In this document: one piece after another, positions 39,727-49,125 of the stretch
Position numbering within the stretch: the stretch's first letter is position 1
Layout: every line of letters starts with the position of its first letter
Source: UPXZ01 sp964345395
GTDB taxonomy: Bacteria; Bacteroidota; Bacteroidia; Bacteroidales; Paludibacteraceae
Direction of reading: 5' to 3'
Assembly (NCBI GenBank): GCA_964345395.1
Contig: CAYFRA010000005.1
Span: forward strand, 1 to 52,052
DNA length: 52,052 nucleotides
Translations under genes and position numbers: made by a program
The notes under the pieces: model-generated
Databases searched by the model: none
The model's input: the letters and a program-made list of their open reading frames with translations, nothing else
What the model was told of the DNA's origin: nothing

Positions 39727-41097
39727 ATGAAAATATTAATCAAAAACGCTTTTATTATCAATGAAGGAATTAGTTTTAAGGGTTCTTTGTTGATTGATAA
39801 TGAGTGGATTGCAAAGATTTATTACGAAAATGAAAGTGTTGAAGAAGTTGATGCAGATGAAATTATTGATGCCGAAGGATTGTGGTTATTGCCAGGTGCT
39901 ATTGACGACCAAGTACACTTTAGAGAACCAGGACTAACACATAAAGCTGATATACAAAGTGAAAGTCGGGCTGCCGTAGCAGGAGGGATTACCTCATTTA
40001 TGGAAATGCCCAATACCATCCCACAAACTACAACAATTGATTTACTTGAAGAAAAATACAGTATTGCTGAAAGAAACTCTTATGCCAATTACTCGTTTTA
40101 CTTAGGCGCTACCAACGATAATATAGAGGAACTACTCAAAGTAAACCCCAAAAATGTTTGTGGTATCAAGGTGTTTATGGGATCATCTACAGGTGATATG
40201 CTCGTAAATAATGTTGAAACTCTTCAACGTATATTCAGTGAAGCTCCAAGTTTAATTGCGGTTCATTGCGAAGACGAAGCGATAATTCAACATAATCTTG
40301 CCCATTACAGAGAGCTATATGGCGATGATATTGAATGTAAACACCATCCCTTTATCCGTTCTGAAGAGGCTTGTTATAAGTCTTCTTCATTGGCGGTAGA
40401 GTTGGCAAAGCGTTACAACACCCGACTGCATCTTTTGCATGTTTCTACAGAAAAAGAGCTGTCGCTATTTCAAAACGATATTCCATTATCCGAAAAAATG
40501 ATTACCGCTGAAGCCTGTGTTCATCATCTGTGGTTTTCGGATTCAGACTATGACCATAAAGGTGCAAAGATCAAATGGAATCCGGCAGTGAAAACTGAGA
40601 GTGATCGATTGGCTTTGTTAGAAGCATTGAATAGCAATCATTTGGATGTTGTGGCAACAGACCATGCGCCTCACACATTAGAGGAAAAAATGAAAAAATA
40701 CTTTGAAAGTCCATCAGGTGGTCCTTTGGTGCAACATGCTCTGATAGTAATGATACAATTAGCCAAACAAGGCTATATAACTGTGGAAAAAGTGGTTGAA
40801 AAAATGTGTCATGCTCCAGCTGATCTGTTTCGTATTGACAAAAGGGGTTATATAAGAAAAAATTACTATGCCGACTTGGTTCTTGTAAATCCAAACTCGC
40901 CCAATGAAGTTAATGCTCAAAATCTTTTATATAAGTGTGCTTGGTCTCCATTTGAAGGAGAAATGTTTGAGGCAAAAGTAGAAAAAACCTTTGTCAATGG
41001 TCATTTGGTTTATGATAATGGCTCGATTGACAAAACTCCAAGAGGGATGAGATTAAATTTTAACAAAATTGAAAATCCAATCGAAACCTCGCTTTAA
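39727..41097 (+). CDS. pyrC: Dihydroorotase (Bacteroidota type, Gln in first metal-site position)
   Basis: 456-residue amidohydrolase of pyrimidine synthesis, closing carbamoyl-aspartate to dihydroorotate. The metal site is DDQVHFREPG (Gln62, His64) where most class I enzymes have H-x-H; the carboxylated Lys is Lys148 in CGIKVFMGSS, then His180 (AVHCEDE), His238 (LLHVST) and Asp312 (ATDHAPHT). So five of six ligand positions are conserved and the first His is Gln. I recall this same DDQVHF form from other Bacteroidota, so it is a lineage trait rather than damage. Allantoinase or another cyclic amidase cannot be fully excluded. It starts 11 bases after the glycosyltransferase. Confidence 0.88.
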   Translation: MKILIKNAFIINEGISFKGSLLIDNEWIAKIYYENESVEEVDADEIIDAEGLWLLPGAIDDQVHFREPGLTHKADIQSESRAAVAGGITSFMEMPNTIPQTTTIDLLEEKYSIAERNSYANYSFYLGATNDNIEELLKVNPKNVCGIKVFMGSSTGDMLVNNVETLQRIFSEAPSLIAVHCEDEAIIQHNLAHYRELYGDDIECKHHPFIRSEEACYKSSSLAVELAKRYNTRLHLLHVSTEKELSLFQNDIPLSEKMITAEACVHHLWFSDSDYDHKGAKIKWNPAVKTESDRLALLEALNSNHLDVVATDHAPHTLEEKMKKYFESPSGGPLVQHALIVMIQLAKQGYITVEKVVEKMCHAPADLFRIDKRGYIRKNYYADLVLVNPNSPNEVNAQNLLYKCAWSPFEGEMFEAKVEKTFVNGHLVYDNGSIDKTPRGMRLNFNKIENPIETSL

Positions 41098-41128
41098 AAA
41101 AATAATTATCAAATAATTAGTTGCTAAA

Positions 41129-42151
41129 ATGAAATTGAAAAAACAATTAAAACTTTTTGTTTTTTTTATATCAGCTCTGCTGTTAAGTTCTTGCAATCAA
41201 GAGAACAAAGCCTATATAACCAACCAGGGTAAGGTGTTTGGAACTTATTATAAAATAACTTACGAACATCCTAAGGCTAAGAATTTACAAGAGCTTATCA
41301 ACTCAAGTTTTGAGGAGTTTAATAATTCACTATCAACATTTTCACCCACATCAATCATTTCTCGAATCAATCAAAATGACAAAACAGTGTTGACAGACGA
41401 CTATTTCAATGAGATGTTTGTTTCAGCTATGCAAATTTCGGAAGTGAGCCATGGTGCTTTTGATATAACTGTAGCTCCTTTGGTTAATGCTTGGGGTTTT
41501 GGCACTGCATCTGAACTTCCCAAAAACAAATTTAATGTCGATTCTATTCTCGATTTTGTTGGGTATCAAAAGGTGAATTTAGTCGATTATAAAATAATCA
41601 AAGAAGATAGCAGAACTTTACTTGATGCAAGTGCAATAGCCAAAGGACAAGCTTGTGATGTGATAGGAAGGGTGTTAGAGAAAGAGGGTTGCCGAAACTT
41701 TATGGTTGAGATAGGAGGTGAAATATTTTGTCAAGGAATCAATCAAAATGGTGAAAAATGGCATATTGGAATTGATCGCCCCGCTTTCAATTCTTTTGAA
41801 ATTGATGGTGATTTTCAGGCAATTATTGCTATTTCAGATATGGGGATGGCAACTTCGGGCAACTACCGTCAGTTTTATGTGAAAGATGGTAAACGTTATG
41901 CCCACACTATCGACCCCCGAACTGGTTATCCTGTTGATCATAACTTGCTAAGTGCTACTGTATTGGCACCAAGTTGTATGGTTGCCGATGCTTATGCAAC
42001 TGCCTTTATGGTGTTGGGAGTTGAGGAGAGTATGCAGTTGGTAAATGAGCAGAAAGATTTGGAGTGTTTTTTAATTTTCTCGGATGCGAATGAAACGATT
42101 CAAACTATAATGTCTGATGGCTTCAAACAATACTTGATTCAAGGGGATTAA
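41129..42151 (+). CDS. apbE: FAD:protein FMN transferase (ApbE), lipoprotein
   Basis: Attaches FMN to Thr of target proteins such as RNF/NQR subunits, outside the cytoplasm. A lipoprotein signal ends in LLLSSC (Cys near residue 22). The ApbE fold follows with VFGTYYKITYE, FDITVAPLVNAWGFG, DASAIAKGQACDVIG, the flavin-binding MVEIGGEIFCQG, TSGNYRQFY and HTIDPRTGYPVD, and the late VADAYATAFMVLG with the Mg-binding Asp. At 340 residues it is of normal length. Last of the close group begun at 38139. Confidence 0.94.
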   Translation: MKLKKQLKLFVFFISALLLSSCNQENKAYITNQGKVFGTYYKITYEHPKAKNLQELINSSFEEFNNSLSTFSPTSIISRINQNDKTVLTDDYFNEMFVSAMQISEVSHGAFDITVAPLVNAWGFGTASELPKNKFNVDSILDFVGYQKVNLVDYKIIKEDSRTLLDASAIAKGQACDVIGRVLEKEGCRNFMVEIGGEIFCQGINQNGEKWHIGIDRPAFNSFEIDGDFQAIIAISDMGMATSGNYRQFYVKDGKRYAHTIDPRTGYPVDHNLLSATVLAPSCMVADAYATAFMVLGVEESMQLVNEQKDLECFLIFSDANETIQTIMSDGFKQYLIQGD

Positions 42152-42207
42152 TCGATCTCAATTCATTAAAAATTTTGAATTTAGTTTATAAGTTGATATA
42201 AATTTAC

Positions 42208-42215
42208 TATTTTTG
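42208..42215 (+). promoter_or_regulatory. Candidate -7 element for bamD
   Basis: TATTTTTG matches TANNTTTG, 48 bases before the ATG, in a 112-base gap after apbE. No correctly spaced TTTG is seen. Confidence 0.42.
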
Positions 42216-42263
42216 CATTCTTAAATTCTTAAACTCAAATAGTTGCTTTAACTAACAAAATAA

Positions 42264-43076
42264 ATGAAAGAAAAAATAACTATCCTATTTCTAAGTGTTT
42301 TGTTCTTTGTATCTTGTGGAGAGTATCAAAAGGTGCTAAAATCCACAGATCCAGAGGTTAAATACGACAAAGCCGTAGAGTATTATCATCAAAAAAAATA
42401 TGATAAAGCCATCTCTCTTTTTGATGATATTTCAACTTACTATAGAAATACCGATAGAGCTGAAATGATTATCAACTATTTGGCTAATTCATATATTGCA
42501 AGAAAAGATTACTATACAGCAAGCGAATATTTTCAAACCTACATCAACGCATATCCAAGAGGTAGATTTATAGAAGAGGCTCGTTTCAAAAACGCTTTTT
42601 GTTTTTACAAAGATTCACCCGATGTAAAGTTAGACCAAGCCGCTACGTATAGAGCTATTGCAGCATTTCAAGAATTTATTGATTTGTTTCCAAACTCAAC
42701 TAAAGCATCTGAAGCTGATAATTTCATTAGAGAATTGAATGACAAGTTGGCACAAAAAGAACTGTTAAATGCAAAGTTATATTACGATTTGGGAACTTAT
42801 ATGGGAAATAACTACCTTTCGGCTGTGATTTGTGCTGAAAATGCTTTGAAGGTATTTCCATCAACATCACATCGTGAAGATTTGATGATTGTGATACTTA
42901 AAGCAAAATATCAGCAAGCAATTTATAGTGATGCGGCCTTGATTGTTGATCGATATCAATCAACCATTGATGAGGCTTATACCTATATGAATGAATTTCC
43001 TAATGGGAAATACTTCTCACAAGCTAAAGATATTTTGGCAAAAATGGAAAAAAATATGCCTGACAATCAGGATTGA
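42264..43076 (+). CDS. bamD: Outer-membrane assembly lipoprotein BamD
   Basis: Essential outer-membrane lipoprotein that works with BamA to insert beta-barrels. The lipobox is LFFVSC (Cys18). The mature protein is a stack of TPRs: YDKAVEYYHQKKYDKAISLFDDI, then IINYLANSYIARKDYYTASEYFQTYINAYP, and more to about residue 260 (each cited as separate short motifs). The opening GEYQKVLKSTDPEVKYDKA is the standard Bacteroidota BamD start. At 270 residues it has normal length. The omega-like subunit gene follows 60 bases later. Confidence 0.94.
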   Translation: MKEKITILFLSVLFFVSCGEYQKVLKSTDPEVKYDKAVEYYHQKKYDKAISLFDDISTYYRNTDRAEMIINYLANSYIARKDYYTASEYFQTYINAYPRGRFIEEARFKNAFCFYKDSPDVKLDQAATYRAIAAFQEFIDLFPNSTKASEADNFIRELNDKLAQKELLNAKLYYDLGTYMGNNYLSAVICAENALKVFPSTSHREDLMIVILKAKYQQAIYSDAALIVDRYQSTIDEAYTYMNEFPNGKYFSQAKDILAKMEKNMPDNQD

Positions 43077-43136
43077 TTTGGAACAGACATATCTAAAATA
43101 ATTTATAAAAAGAATTTATTTAATTTCAAATAGAAT

Positions 43137-43466
43137 ATGGAATACAAAAAAATTAATGCTCCTACCAATACAACAACGCTTGATATCAATAAATTGAGTG
43201 ATGCTGTAGGTAATGCTTATGAAACTGTTGTGATTATTGCTAAGAGAGCAAATCAGATTGAACAAGAGCTGAAAGCTGAGTTGGATAGAAAATTGCAAGA
43301 TTTTACCACCTCGTCTGACGCTATTGAGGAAGTATTTGAAAACCGTGAGCAAATTGAAATTTCACGTTACTACGAAAAGTTGCCTAAAGCTACTCTTTTT
43401 GCTATCCAGGAGTTCCAAGAAGATAAAATCTTTTATCGTAATCCACTAAAAGATAAGCTAAAATAG
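43137..43466 (+). CDS. rpoZ: RNA polymerase omega/Rpb6-family subunit
   Basis: 109-residue cytoplasmic protein. The segment DAVGNAYETVVIIAKRANQIEQELK is the Rpb6/omega signature, which wraps the C-terminus of the beta-prime subunit and aids assembly. The remaining sequence, with the EEVFENREQIEISRYYEKLPK block, is the extended Bacteroidota form. The location right after bamD is the usual one in this phylum. A hairpin terminator follows. Confidence 0.9.
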   Translation: MEYKKINAPTNTTTLDINKLSDAVGNAYETVVIIAKRANQIEQELKAELDRKLQDFTTSSDAIEEVFENREQIEISRYYEKLPKATLFAIQEFQEDKIFYRNPLKDKLK

Positions 43467-43511
43467 ACACGATTAGTTCCAAAACTTTATTGGTTTGAAA
43501 ATATAAATACT

Positions 43512-43558
43512 CTTCTTGTTCGTTCATATTTGAGACAGAACAAGAAGTTTCTATTTTA
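43512..43558 (+). terminator. Probable intrinsic terminator after the omega subunit gene
   Basis: Perfect 10-bp stem CTTCTTGTTC (43512-43521) with GAACAAGAAG (43538-43547), a 16-base loop, then TTTCTATTTT. Confidence 0.7.
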
Positions 43559-43566
43559 AATTCTGT

Positions 43567-43574
43567 TATATTTG
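43567..43574 (+). promoter_or_regulatory. Candidate -7 element for the DUF4835 gene
   Basis: TATATTTG matches TANNTTTG, 70 bases before the ATG and just after the terminator. The -33 partner is not seen. Confidence 0.4.
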
Positions 43575-43644
43575 CAACTAATTTTATCATACGAAAATAG
43601 ATAATATTACGTTTGTATTTTGATTAATCAAACACCCATTTGCG

Positions 43645-44538
43645 ATGAAACTTAAATTCTTTATTCTACTTTTTTTGAGTTCGATCATTTGGGCTAATGC
43701 TCAAGAGTTGAAGTGTAATGTTCAAATCAACTCAGACAAGATACAAGGAACCAACAAGTCGGTGTTCAAAGATTTACAGCAAAACATTACGCAGTTTATC
43801 AATGAGCGAAAATGGACTGACTTGGTGTTTGAAGAGGAAGAGCGTATTGAGTGTAGCATCAATTTGATCATCAACAGTGTAGATGGTAATGATTTTAGCG
43901 GAGAGTTGTTGGTGCAGTCACGACGTCCAGTTTTCAACTCTAATTATCCAACTACGTTGATAAATTTTAAAGACAATGGTATAAATTTCACATACAATGA
44001 ATTTGATCAGTTGGAATTTACTCCCAGCAATCTTTCTTCAAATCTTACAGCTATATTGGCTTATTACGCCTATTTGATTATCGGTTATGATATGGATACA
44101 TTTTCGAGATGGGGTGGAACGCCCTATTTTCAAGCTGCAGAAAGTATTGTAACCCAGGCTCAAAGTACAAGTTGGTCGGGATGGAGAGCGTTTGATAATA
44201 ATCGTAATCGATATGCCGTTGTTAGTAATTTGATGGATGAAGCTTTTCGAAAATTTCGAGAATATAACTATCAGTATCATCGCTTAGGTCTCGATGAAAT
44301 GAGTTTTAATGCAACAAACGGACGAGCAAAAATAGCAAATGGTTTTGAACTTCTTAGAGAAGCCAACCGAGCTCGCCCCAATGCAGTGATTATAACTATG
44401 TTTTTAGATGCAAAAAATGATGAGCTGATAAATATATTCAAACAAGGAAGCAGAGAAGAAAAAGAAAAGATGATTGAAAATTTGACTGCTATCAATCCTG
44501 CTATGACCAATAGGTATGAACAAATTAACCAAAAATAA
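43645..44538 (+). CDS. DUF4835 family exported protein
   Basis: 297 residues with a signal peptide (LLFLSSIIWANAQ) and a single globular region, no further membrane helix, so periplasmic or outer-membrane associated. Recognisable DUF4835 segments are ELKCNVQINSDKIQGTN, WTDLVFEEEERIECSI and the aromatic YYAYLIIGYDMDTFS-RWGGTPYFQAAE region. The family is almost limited to Bacteroidota and has no known function; I recall it next to recN in other genomes, as here (82-base gap). Confidence 0.87.
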   Translation: MKLKFFILLFLSSIIWANAQELKCNVQINSDKIQGTNKSVFKDLQQNITQFINERKWTDLVFEEEERIECSINLIINSVDGNDFSGELLVQSRRPVFNSNYPTTLINFKDNGINFTYNEFDQLEFTPSNLSSNLTAILAYYAYLIIGYDMDTFSRWGGTPYFQAAESIVTQAQSTSWSGWRAFDNNRNRYAVVSNLMDEAFRKFREYNYQYHRLGLDEMSFNATNGRAKIANGFELLREANRARPNAVIITMFLDAKNDELINIFKQGSREEKEKMIENLTAINPAMTNRYEQINQK

Positions 44539-44583
44539 TTCAAATTATTCAACTACAATTTCGATTAAATAATTTAGAACATT

Positions 44584-44591
44584 TATCTTTG
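44584..44591 (+). promoter_or_regulatory. Candidate -7 element for recN
   Basis: TATCTTTG matches TANNTTTG, 29 bases before the recN ATG. The -33 region has only TTTC at about the right distance. Confidence 0.42.
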
Positions 44592-44620
44592 TAATTCTAA
44601 ATAAAGATATCAATTGAAAT

Positions 44621-46276
44621 ATGCTGAAATCACTTTCCATATCTAACTATGCCCTCATTTCAAAATTGACTATTGATTTTAGCAATGGTATGTCTGTCAT
44701 TACGGGTGAAACTGGTGCAGGTAAATCGATTATTTTAGCAGCTTTGTCGCTAATACAAGGACAACGTGCCGATTTACGGGTAATTAGAAAACAGGAAGAG
44801 AAAGCAGTTGTGGAAGCAGTTTTTTTTATCGAATCATACGCTTTACAAGATTTTTTTGAAGAGAACGAACTCGACTACAGTAGCGAGTGTATCATCCGAA
44901 GAGAGCTATCTGTGAGTGGCAAGTCGCGTGCATTCATCAATGATACTCCTGTTTCACTTCATATTCTTCGAGAATTGTCGCTTCAATTGATTGATATCCA
45001 TTCGCAACACGAAAACTTACTTCTAATCAAAGAAGATTATCAGTTGCAAGTTTTGGATGCCATTGCACAAAATGAAGATGAAATTGCTGCATATAAAATG
45101 GCTTTTCTTCATTGGAAAGAGAAGAAAAATGAGTTGAGTGAGCTAATTAAAAAGGCACAAAATCAAAAATCTGACATAGATTATCTTCAATTCCAATATC
45201 AACAGTTGGACGAAGCTCAATTGAACACAATAGATCAAGAAGAGTTGGAGAGCGAGCAAGAGATATTGAGTCATGTAGAAGAGATTAAAACTACGCTTCA
45301 AAGCTTAGGAGCAAATTTTGATGAAGGAGATAATAATATTATCAATTTGAATAAAGACTCTTTAAGTTTATTATCTCAGATTACAGACTACTATCCAAAA
45401 TCAAATGATTGGTATGAGCGTTTAAGTTCTATATATATTGAGTTGAGAGATATTGCCAATGAGATTTCATCATCTCAAGGTCAGTTGGATTATGACCCGG
45501 TGCAGCTTGAACACATCAATAGTAGATTGGATTTGCTTTATAGCTTGCAAAAGAAATTTCAAGTTAATAGCGTATTGGAGCTGATTGATATACGCGAATC
45601 TTTAAGAAAACAATTAGATGAGATTGAGGGTTTTGACGATAAAATAGAGGCTGCAAGAAAACAGGTCGATTTGAAATTTGAAATATTGACAAAAGCTTCA
45701 GACAAACTTACACAATCGCGAACTTTAGCTAAGCCAACTATAGAGTCCTATTTGGTAGATCAATTGCAACAGTTGGGAATGGTTGATGTACAAGTTGAAG
45801 TGGCTATGCAAGAGGGAGAGGACTTTACAGAGAGTGGCAAAGATCGTGTTAGTTATCTATTTACAGCTAATAAAAATCACGATTTACAAGCGTTGGCTGA
45901 AATAGCTTCAGGTGGTGAAATGTCAAGATTTATGTTGGCTATCAAATCATTATTAGCTAAGAAATCTTCGATACCAACCATAATTTTTGATGAAATAGAT
46001 ACAGGCGTATCGGGTGAAGTGGCGGTGAAAGTAGCTAAGATTATGCAATTGATGGGTAAGTCAAGTCAGATTATAGTAATTACGCATTTACCTCAAATTG
46101 CAGCAAAAGCTCATCATCACTATCGAGTTTACAAAGAGAGTCCCAATGATACTGCCGAAACATTTATTGAGTTATTAGACGAACCAAATAGAATTGATGA
46201 GTTGGCACTGATGTTGAGTGGTAATAAAAGTTCTGAAGCGGCTATTCTTAATGCTAAGGAGCTACTTGGTCTATAA
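44621..46276 (+). CDS. recN: DNA repair protein RecN
   Basis: SMC-like ATPase acting in double-strand-break repair. 551 residues: Walker A GETGAGKSIIL near residue 33, the VSGKSRAFINDTPVS and DIHSQHENLLL (Q-loop type) segments, long coiled-coil arms at about 150-370, the ABC signature ASGGEMSRFMLAI, Walker B TIIFDEIDTGVSGEVA, and the VITHLPQIA switch His. Length is normal. It is convergent with the TIGR01212 gene: the two stop codons are 4 bases apart and no terminator hairpin fits between them, so read-through would give antisense overlap. Confidence 0.96.
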   Translation: MLKSLSISNYALISKLTIDFSNGMSVITGETGAGKSIILAALSLIQGQRADLRVIRKQEEKAVVEAVFFIESYALQDFFEENELDYSSECIIRRELSVSGKSRAFINDTPVSLHILRELSLQLIDIHSQHENLLLIKEDYQLQVLDAIAQNEDEIAAYKMAFLHWKEKKNELSELIKKAQNQKSDIDYLQFQYQQLDEAQLNTIDQEELESEQEILSHVEEIKTTLQSLGANFDEGDNNIINLNKDSLSLLSQITDYYPKSNDWYERLSSIYIELRDIANEISSSQGQLDYDPVQLEHINSRLDLLYSLQKKFQVNSVLELIDIRESLRKQLDEIEGFDDKIEAARKQVDLKFEILTKASDKLTQSRTLAKPTIESYLVDQLQQLGMVDVQVEVAMQEGEDFTESGKDRVSYLFTANKNHDLQALAEIASGGEMSRFMLAIKSLLAKKSSIPTIIFDEIDTGVSGEVAVKVAKIMQLMGKSSQIIVITHLPQIAAKAHHHYRVYKESPNDTAETFIELLDEPNRIDELALMLSGNKSSEAAILNAKELLGL

Positions 46277-46280
46277 TAAA

Positions 46281-47210
46281 TTAACCTTCAGCAGAGTCGT
46301 AAAGCCTTCCTTGCCAGGTCTCTCGCTCTTCTAATTTTTTCTCAATTTTATGAACAAACTCGAAATTTTTTAATCCCCATTGCGGGGCAATTAAGTATTG
46401 TCCTGGAGATTGAGAAACAAACCTTTCAATGGCTATGTTAGGATTGAGTATTTCTAAAAAATCAACTACCAAATTTACATATTCGTCGGGCGTAAACAAA
46501 TTAAACCATTCTGGATTGCTTAGATATTGACGTGCCATTTTTGTGCCTTTTACCAATTGTAATTGATGAAGTTTTAGTGCATTGAGAGGCAATTTGGAAA
46601 CTCTTTTTGCATGGGTAAGAATATCCTCACGACTCTCTTTGGGTAGCCCAAGAATAAGATGAGCTCCTGTACGGATTCCGCGTTGATGGGTGTTGTGGAT
46701 CGCTTCTACAGCACTCTGGTAGTTGTGTCCACGATTGATAAAATCAAGTGTTTCGTCATTTGTACTTTCAATCCCATATTCAATCATCACGTAATAAGAT
46801 TTATTCAATTCCGCAAAGTAATCGAGTAGGGCGTCATTGACACAATCAGGGCGGGTGCCTATGACTATACCTGCAACCTTGGGGTTTTCAAGTGCTTCTT
46901 CATAAGTCTTCGCTAAATTTTCAAGTCTATCATAAGTGTTGGTGTAGGTTTGAAAATAAGCCAAATAATTTTGAGCTTCATATTTGTGATGAAAAAAATC
47001 AATTCCCTCTTGCACTTGTTGTGCTACACTCTTGCTGGGTTTGGCATATTCAGGGCTGAAAGTAAGATTATTACAATAAGTGCATCCACCTACGCCTTTA
47101 CTTCCATCCCGATTGGGACAAGTAAAACCAGCGTTGATAGAGATTTTTTGAACACGCTCATCAAACTCCTGTTTGAGAACATTGTTGTAGTTGAGATATC
47201 TTTGTTTCAT
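46281..47210 (-). CDS. TIGR01212 / YhcC-family radical SAM protein
   Basis: 309-residue radical SAM enzyme. The cluster motif is CPNRDGSKGVGGCTYCNN, with the CxxxxxxxxxCxxC form typical for TIGR01212 (YhcC in E. coli), then VGIVIGTRPDCV, MIEYGIESTNDETL, THLILGLPKESRED (GAHLILGLP) and LHQLQLVKGT. The biochemical role is not established. It is the third radical SAM protein in the window, with RimO and MtaB. Start ATG at 47210; the terminator of the pgm gene lies just upstream, so it should have its own promoter, which I cannot identify. Confidence 0.92.
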   Translation of the reverse strand: MKQRYLNYNNVLKQEFDERVQKISINAGFTCPNRDGSKGVGGCTYCNNLTFSPEYAKPSKSVAQQVQEGIDFFHHKYEAQNYLAYFQTYTNTYDRLENLAKTYEEALENPKVAGIVIGTRPDCVNDALLDYFAELNKSYYVMIEYGIESTNDETLDFINRGHNYQSAVEAIHNTHQRGIRTGAHLILGLPKESREDILTHAKRVSKLPLNALKLHQLQLVKGTKMARQYLSNPEWFNLFTPDEYVNLVVDFLEILNPNIAIERFVSQSPGQYLIAPQWGLKNFEFVHKIEKKLEERETWQGRLYDSAEG

Positions 47211-47240
47211 TAAAAATTTATTAGCTCGTTGACTATATTA

Positions 47241-47283
47241 AAAAGAGTGGGTATAGTTTTTTTGACCTACCCACTTCTTTTTT
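47241..47283 (-). terminator. Intrinsic terminator after the phosphoglucomutase gene
   Basis: Stem GTGGGTA (47247-47253) with TACCCAC (47268-47274), extended imperfectly by AGA/TCT. Four A on the plus strand (47241-47244) give a T run for minus-strand transcription coming from 47357. Confidence 0.7.
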
Positions 47284-47356
47284 TTGATTATAATTGAAAC
47301 AAGTTTATAGCTGTAATGTTCTCTATAAACTGTGATTTAATTCTAAAATACTGTTT

Positions 47357-49105
47357 TTATACACCCATATCAGCCCTTACAGCTTCAATTTTTTTATTGG
47401 CAGCAGATTCTACCTCGTTGTATTGATCCAAAGATTTCAAATCACCACGCACTTCAATATAAAATTTGATTTTAGGCTCTGTGCCTGATGGACGAACTGA
47501 AATTTTGGTGCCATCTTCAGTAAAAAATTGCAATACATTTGATGTTGTATCCATTTCAATCTTTTCACTCGTTGCTGATACAAAATTTGTTTCTTTCAGT
47601 AGTTCGTAATCTTTAATCAGAACTACAGGCGACCCCGCAATCGTTTTTGGTGGATTGTTACGATAGTTTACCATCATCTGTTTGATCTCATCAGCACCAG
47701 TTTTACCAGGTCTAACTACAGAAATTCCTTTTTCTAATCCATAGCCAAACTCCAAGTAGATATTTTGTAAAACCTCAAACAGTGTCATGTTTTCGCCTTT
47801 TGCCCAAGCTGCAATTTCAGCCATCAAAGTACAAGCTGATACAGCATCTTTATCGCGAGCAAAATCTTCACCCAAAAAGCCATAACTCTCTTCGCCACCA
47901 CCGATATAAGTTTTTACACCTTCAGTTTCGCGCATCACTTGTGCAATCCATTTGAATCCGGTATAAGTGTCGTAATACTCAACATTGTATTTGCGAGCAA
48001 TATCAGCAAACACTTCGGTCGAAACAATGGTTTTAACCACATACTCCTTACCAGTCAATCTACCCAAACGCTTCCATTGCATAAGCATATAGTAGATGTA
48101 TATAACAAGTATCTGATTACCATTGAGCAGTATCCATTCGCCATTGTTATCCTTCACAGCTACTCCTATACGATCGGCGTCAGGGTCAGTTCCCATTACG
48201 ATATCAGCATCTAACTCTTTGGCTTTAGCTACAGCCAATTCTAAAGCTGCAGGCTCTTCAGGATTAGGGGAGATAACGGTAGGAAATTCTCCACTCAAAA
48301 CATTTTGCTCCGGCACATCGATGATATTAGTAAATCCGATAGCTCTCAAGGCATCTGGAATCAGCTTAATACCCGTTCCGTGTATAGGGGTATAAACTAT
48401 TTTCAAATCTTTGTTCGCCTCAATAGCAGCTGGGTTGAGTACCAATGATTTCACTTTTTCGATGAATATTTGATCCATCTCTTTACCAATAATTTCAATA
48501 AGATCCGGGTTGCCTTCAAACTTAATATCGTTGACATCTTTGATTTTATCCACTTCGTTGATTACGTTCACATCGTGTGGACCAATCATTTGTGCACCAT
48601 CATCCCAATAAGCTTTATAGCCATTATATTCTTTAGGATTGTGTGATGCTGTGATGATAACACCGCTTTGACAACCCAAATGACGTATTGCAAATGATGT
48701 TTCAGGTGTTGGACGTAAATCTTCCCATAGGTAAACTTTGATACCATTTGCTGAAAAAATATTAGCTACAATTTCAGAAAACTTACGGCTATTGTTACGA
48801 ACATCGTGTCCTACCACAACGCTAATTTGTTTTAAATCAGCAAATTGAGCATTGAGATAATTGCTTAATCCCTGAGTTGCTGCACCTACTGTATATTTAT
48901 TCATTCGGTTTGAGCCAGTACCCATAATGCCTCGCAATCCTCCCGTGCCAAACTCAAGATCTTTGTAGAAAGACTCTATAAGTTCAGTTTGATCATCGGC
49001 CTCTAACATCAATCTTACATCGGCTTTTGTCTCCTCGTCATAGTTGCCATCCAACCAAGACTGTGCTTTGACCATTACTTCTTTTAATAACTCTTTATTA
49101 TCCAT
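47357..49105 (-). CDS. Phosphoglucomutase/phosphomannomutase family phospho-sugar mutase
   Basis: 582-residue alpha-D-phosphohexomutase. The catalytic phosphoserine loop is TASHNPKEYNGYKAYW, the metal loop is GTDPDADRIGV, the sugar-binding loop is GGGEESYGFLG, and the phosphate-binding loop is RPSGTEPKIKFY. The length of about 580 places it with PgcA/PGM2-type phosphoglucomutases rather than the 450-residue ManB type. Interconverts glucose-1-P and glucose-6-P, and perhaps other sugar phosphates; it may link glycogen or surface-glycan synthesis to glycolysis. It begins 20 bases after the MFS gene, so the two are co-transcribed. Confidence 0.94.
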   Translation of the reverse strand: MDNKELLKEVMVKAQSWLDGNYDEETKADVRLMLEADDQTELIESFYKDLEFGTGGLRGIMGTGSNRMNKYTVGAATQGLSNYLNAQFADLKQISVVVGHDVRNNSRKFSEIVANIFSANGIKVYLWEDLRPTPETSFAIRHLGCQSGVIITASHNPKEYNGYKAYWDDGAQMIGPHDVNVINEVDKIKDVNDIKFEGNPDLIEIIGKEMDQIFIEKVKSLVLNPAAIEANKDLKIVYTPIHGTGIKLIPDALRAIGFTNIIDVPEQNVLSGEFPTVISPNPEEPAALELAVAKAKELDADIVMGTDPDADRIGVAVKDNNGEWILLNGNQILVIYIYYMLMQWKRLGRLTGKEYVVKTIVSTEVFADIARKYNVEYYDTYTGFKWIAQVMRETEGVKTYIGGGEESYGFLGEDFARDKDAVSACTLMAEIAAWAKGENMTLFEVLQNIYLEFGYGLEKGISVVRPGKTGADEIKQMMVNYRNNPPKTIAGSPVVLIKDYELLKETNFVSATSEKIEMDTTSNVLQFFTEDGTKISVRPSGTEPKIKFYIEVRGDLKSLDQYNEVESAANKKIEAVRADMGV

Positions 49106-49125
49106 ATCTAAAAAAACTTTGTAAA

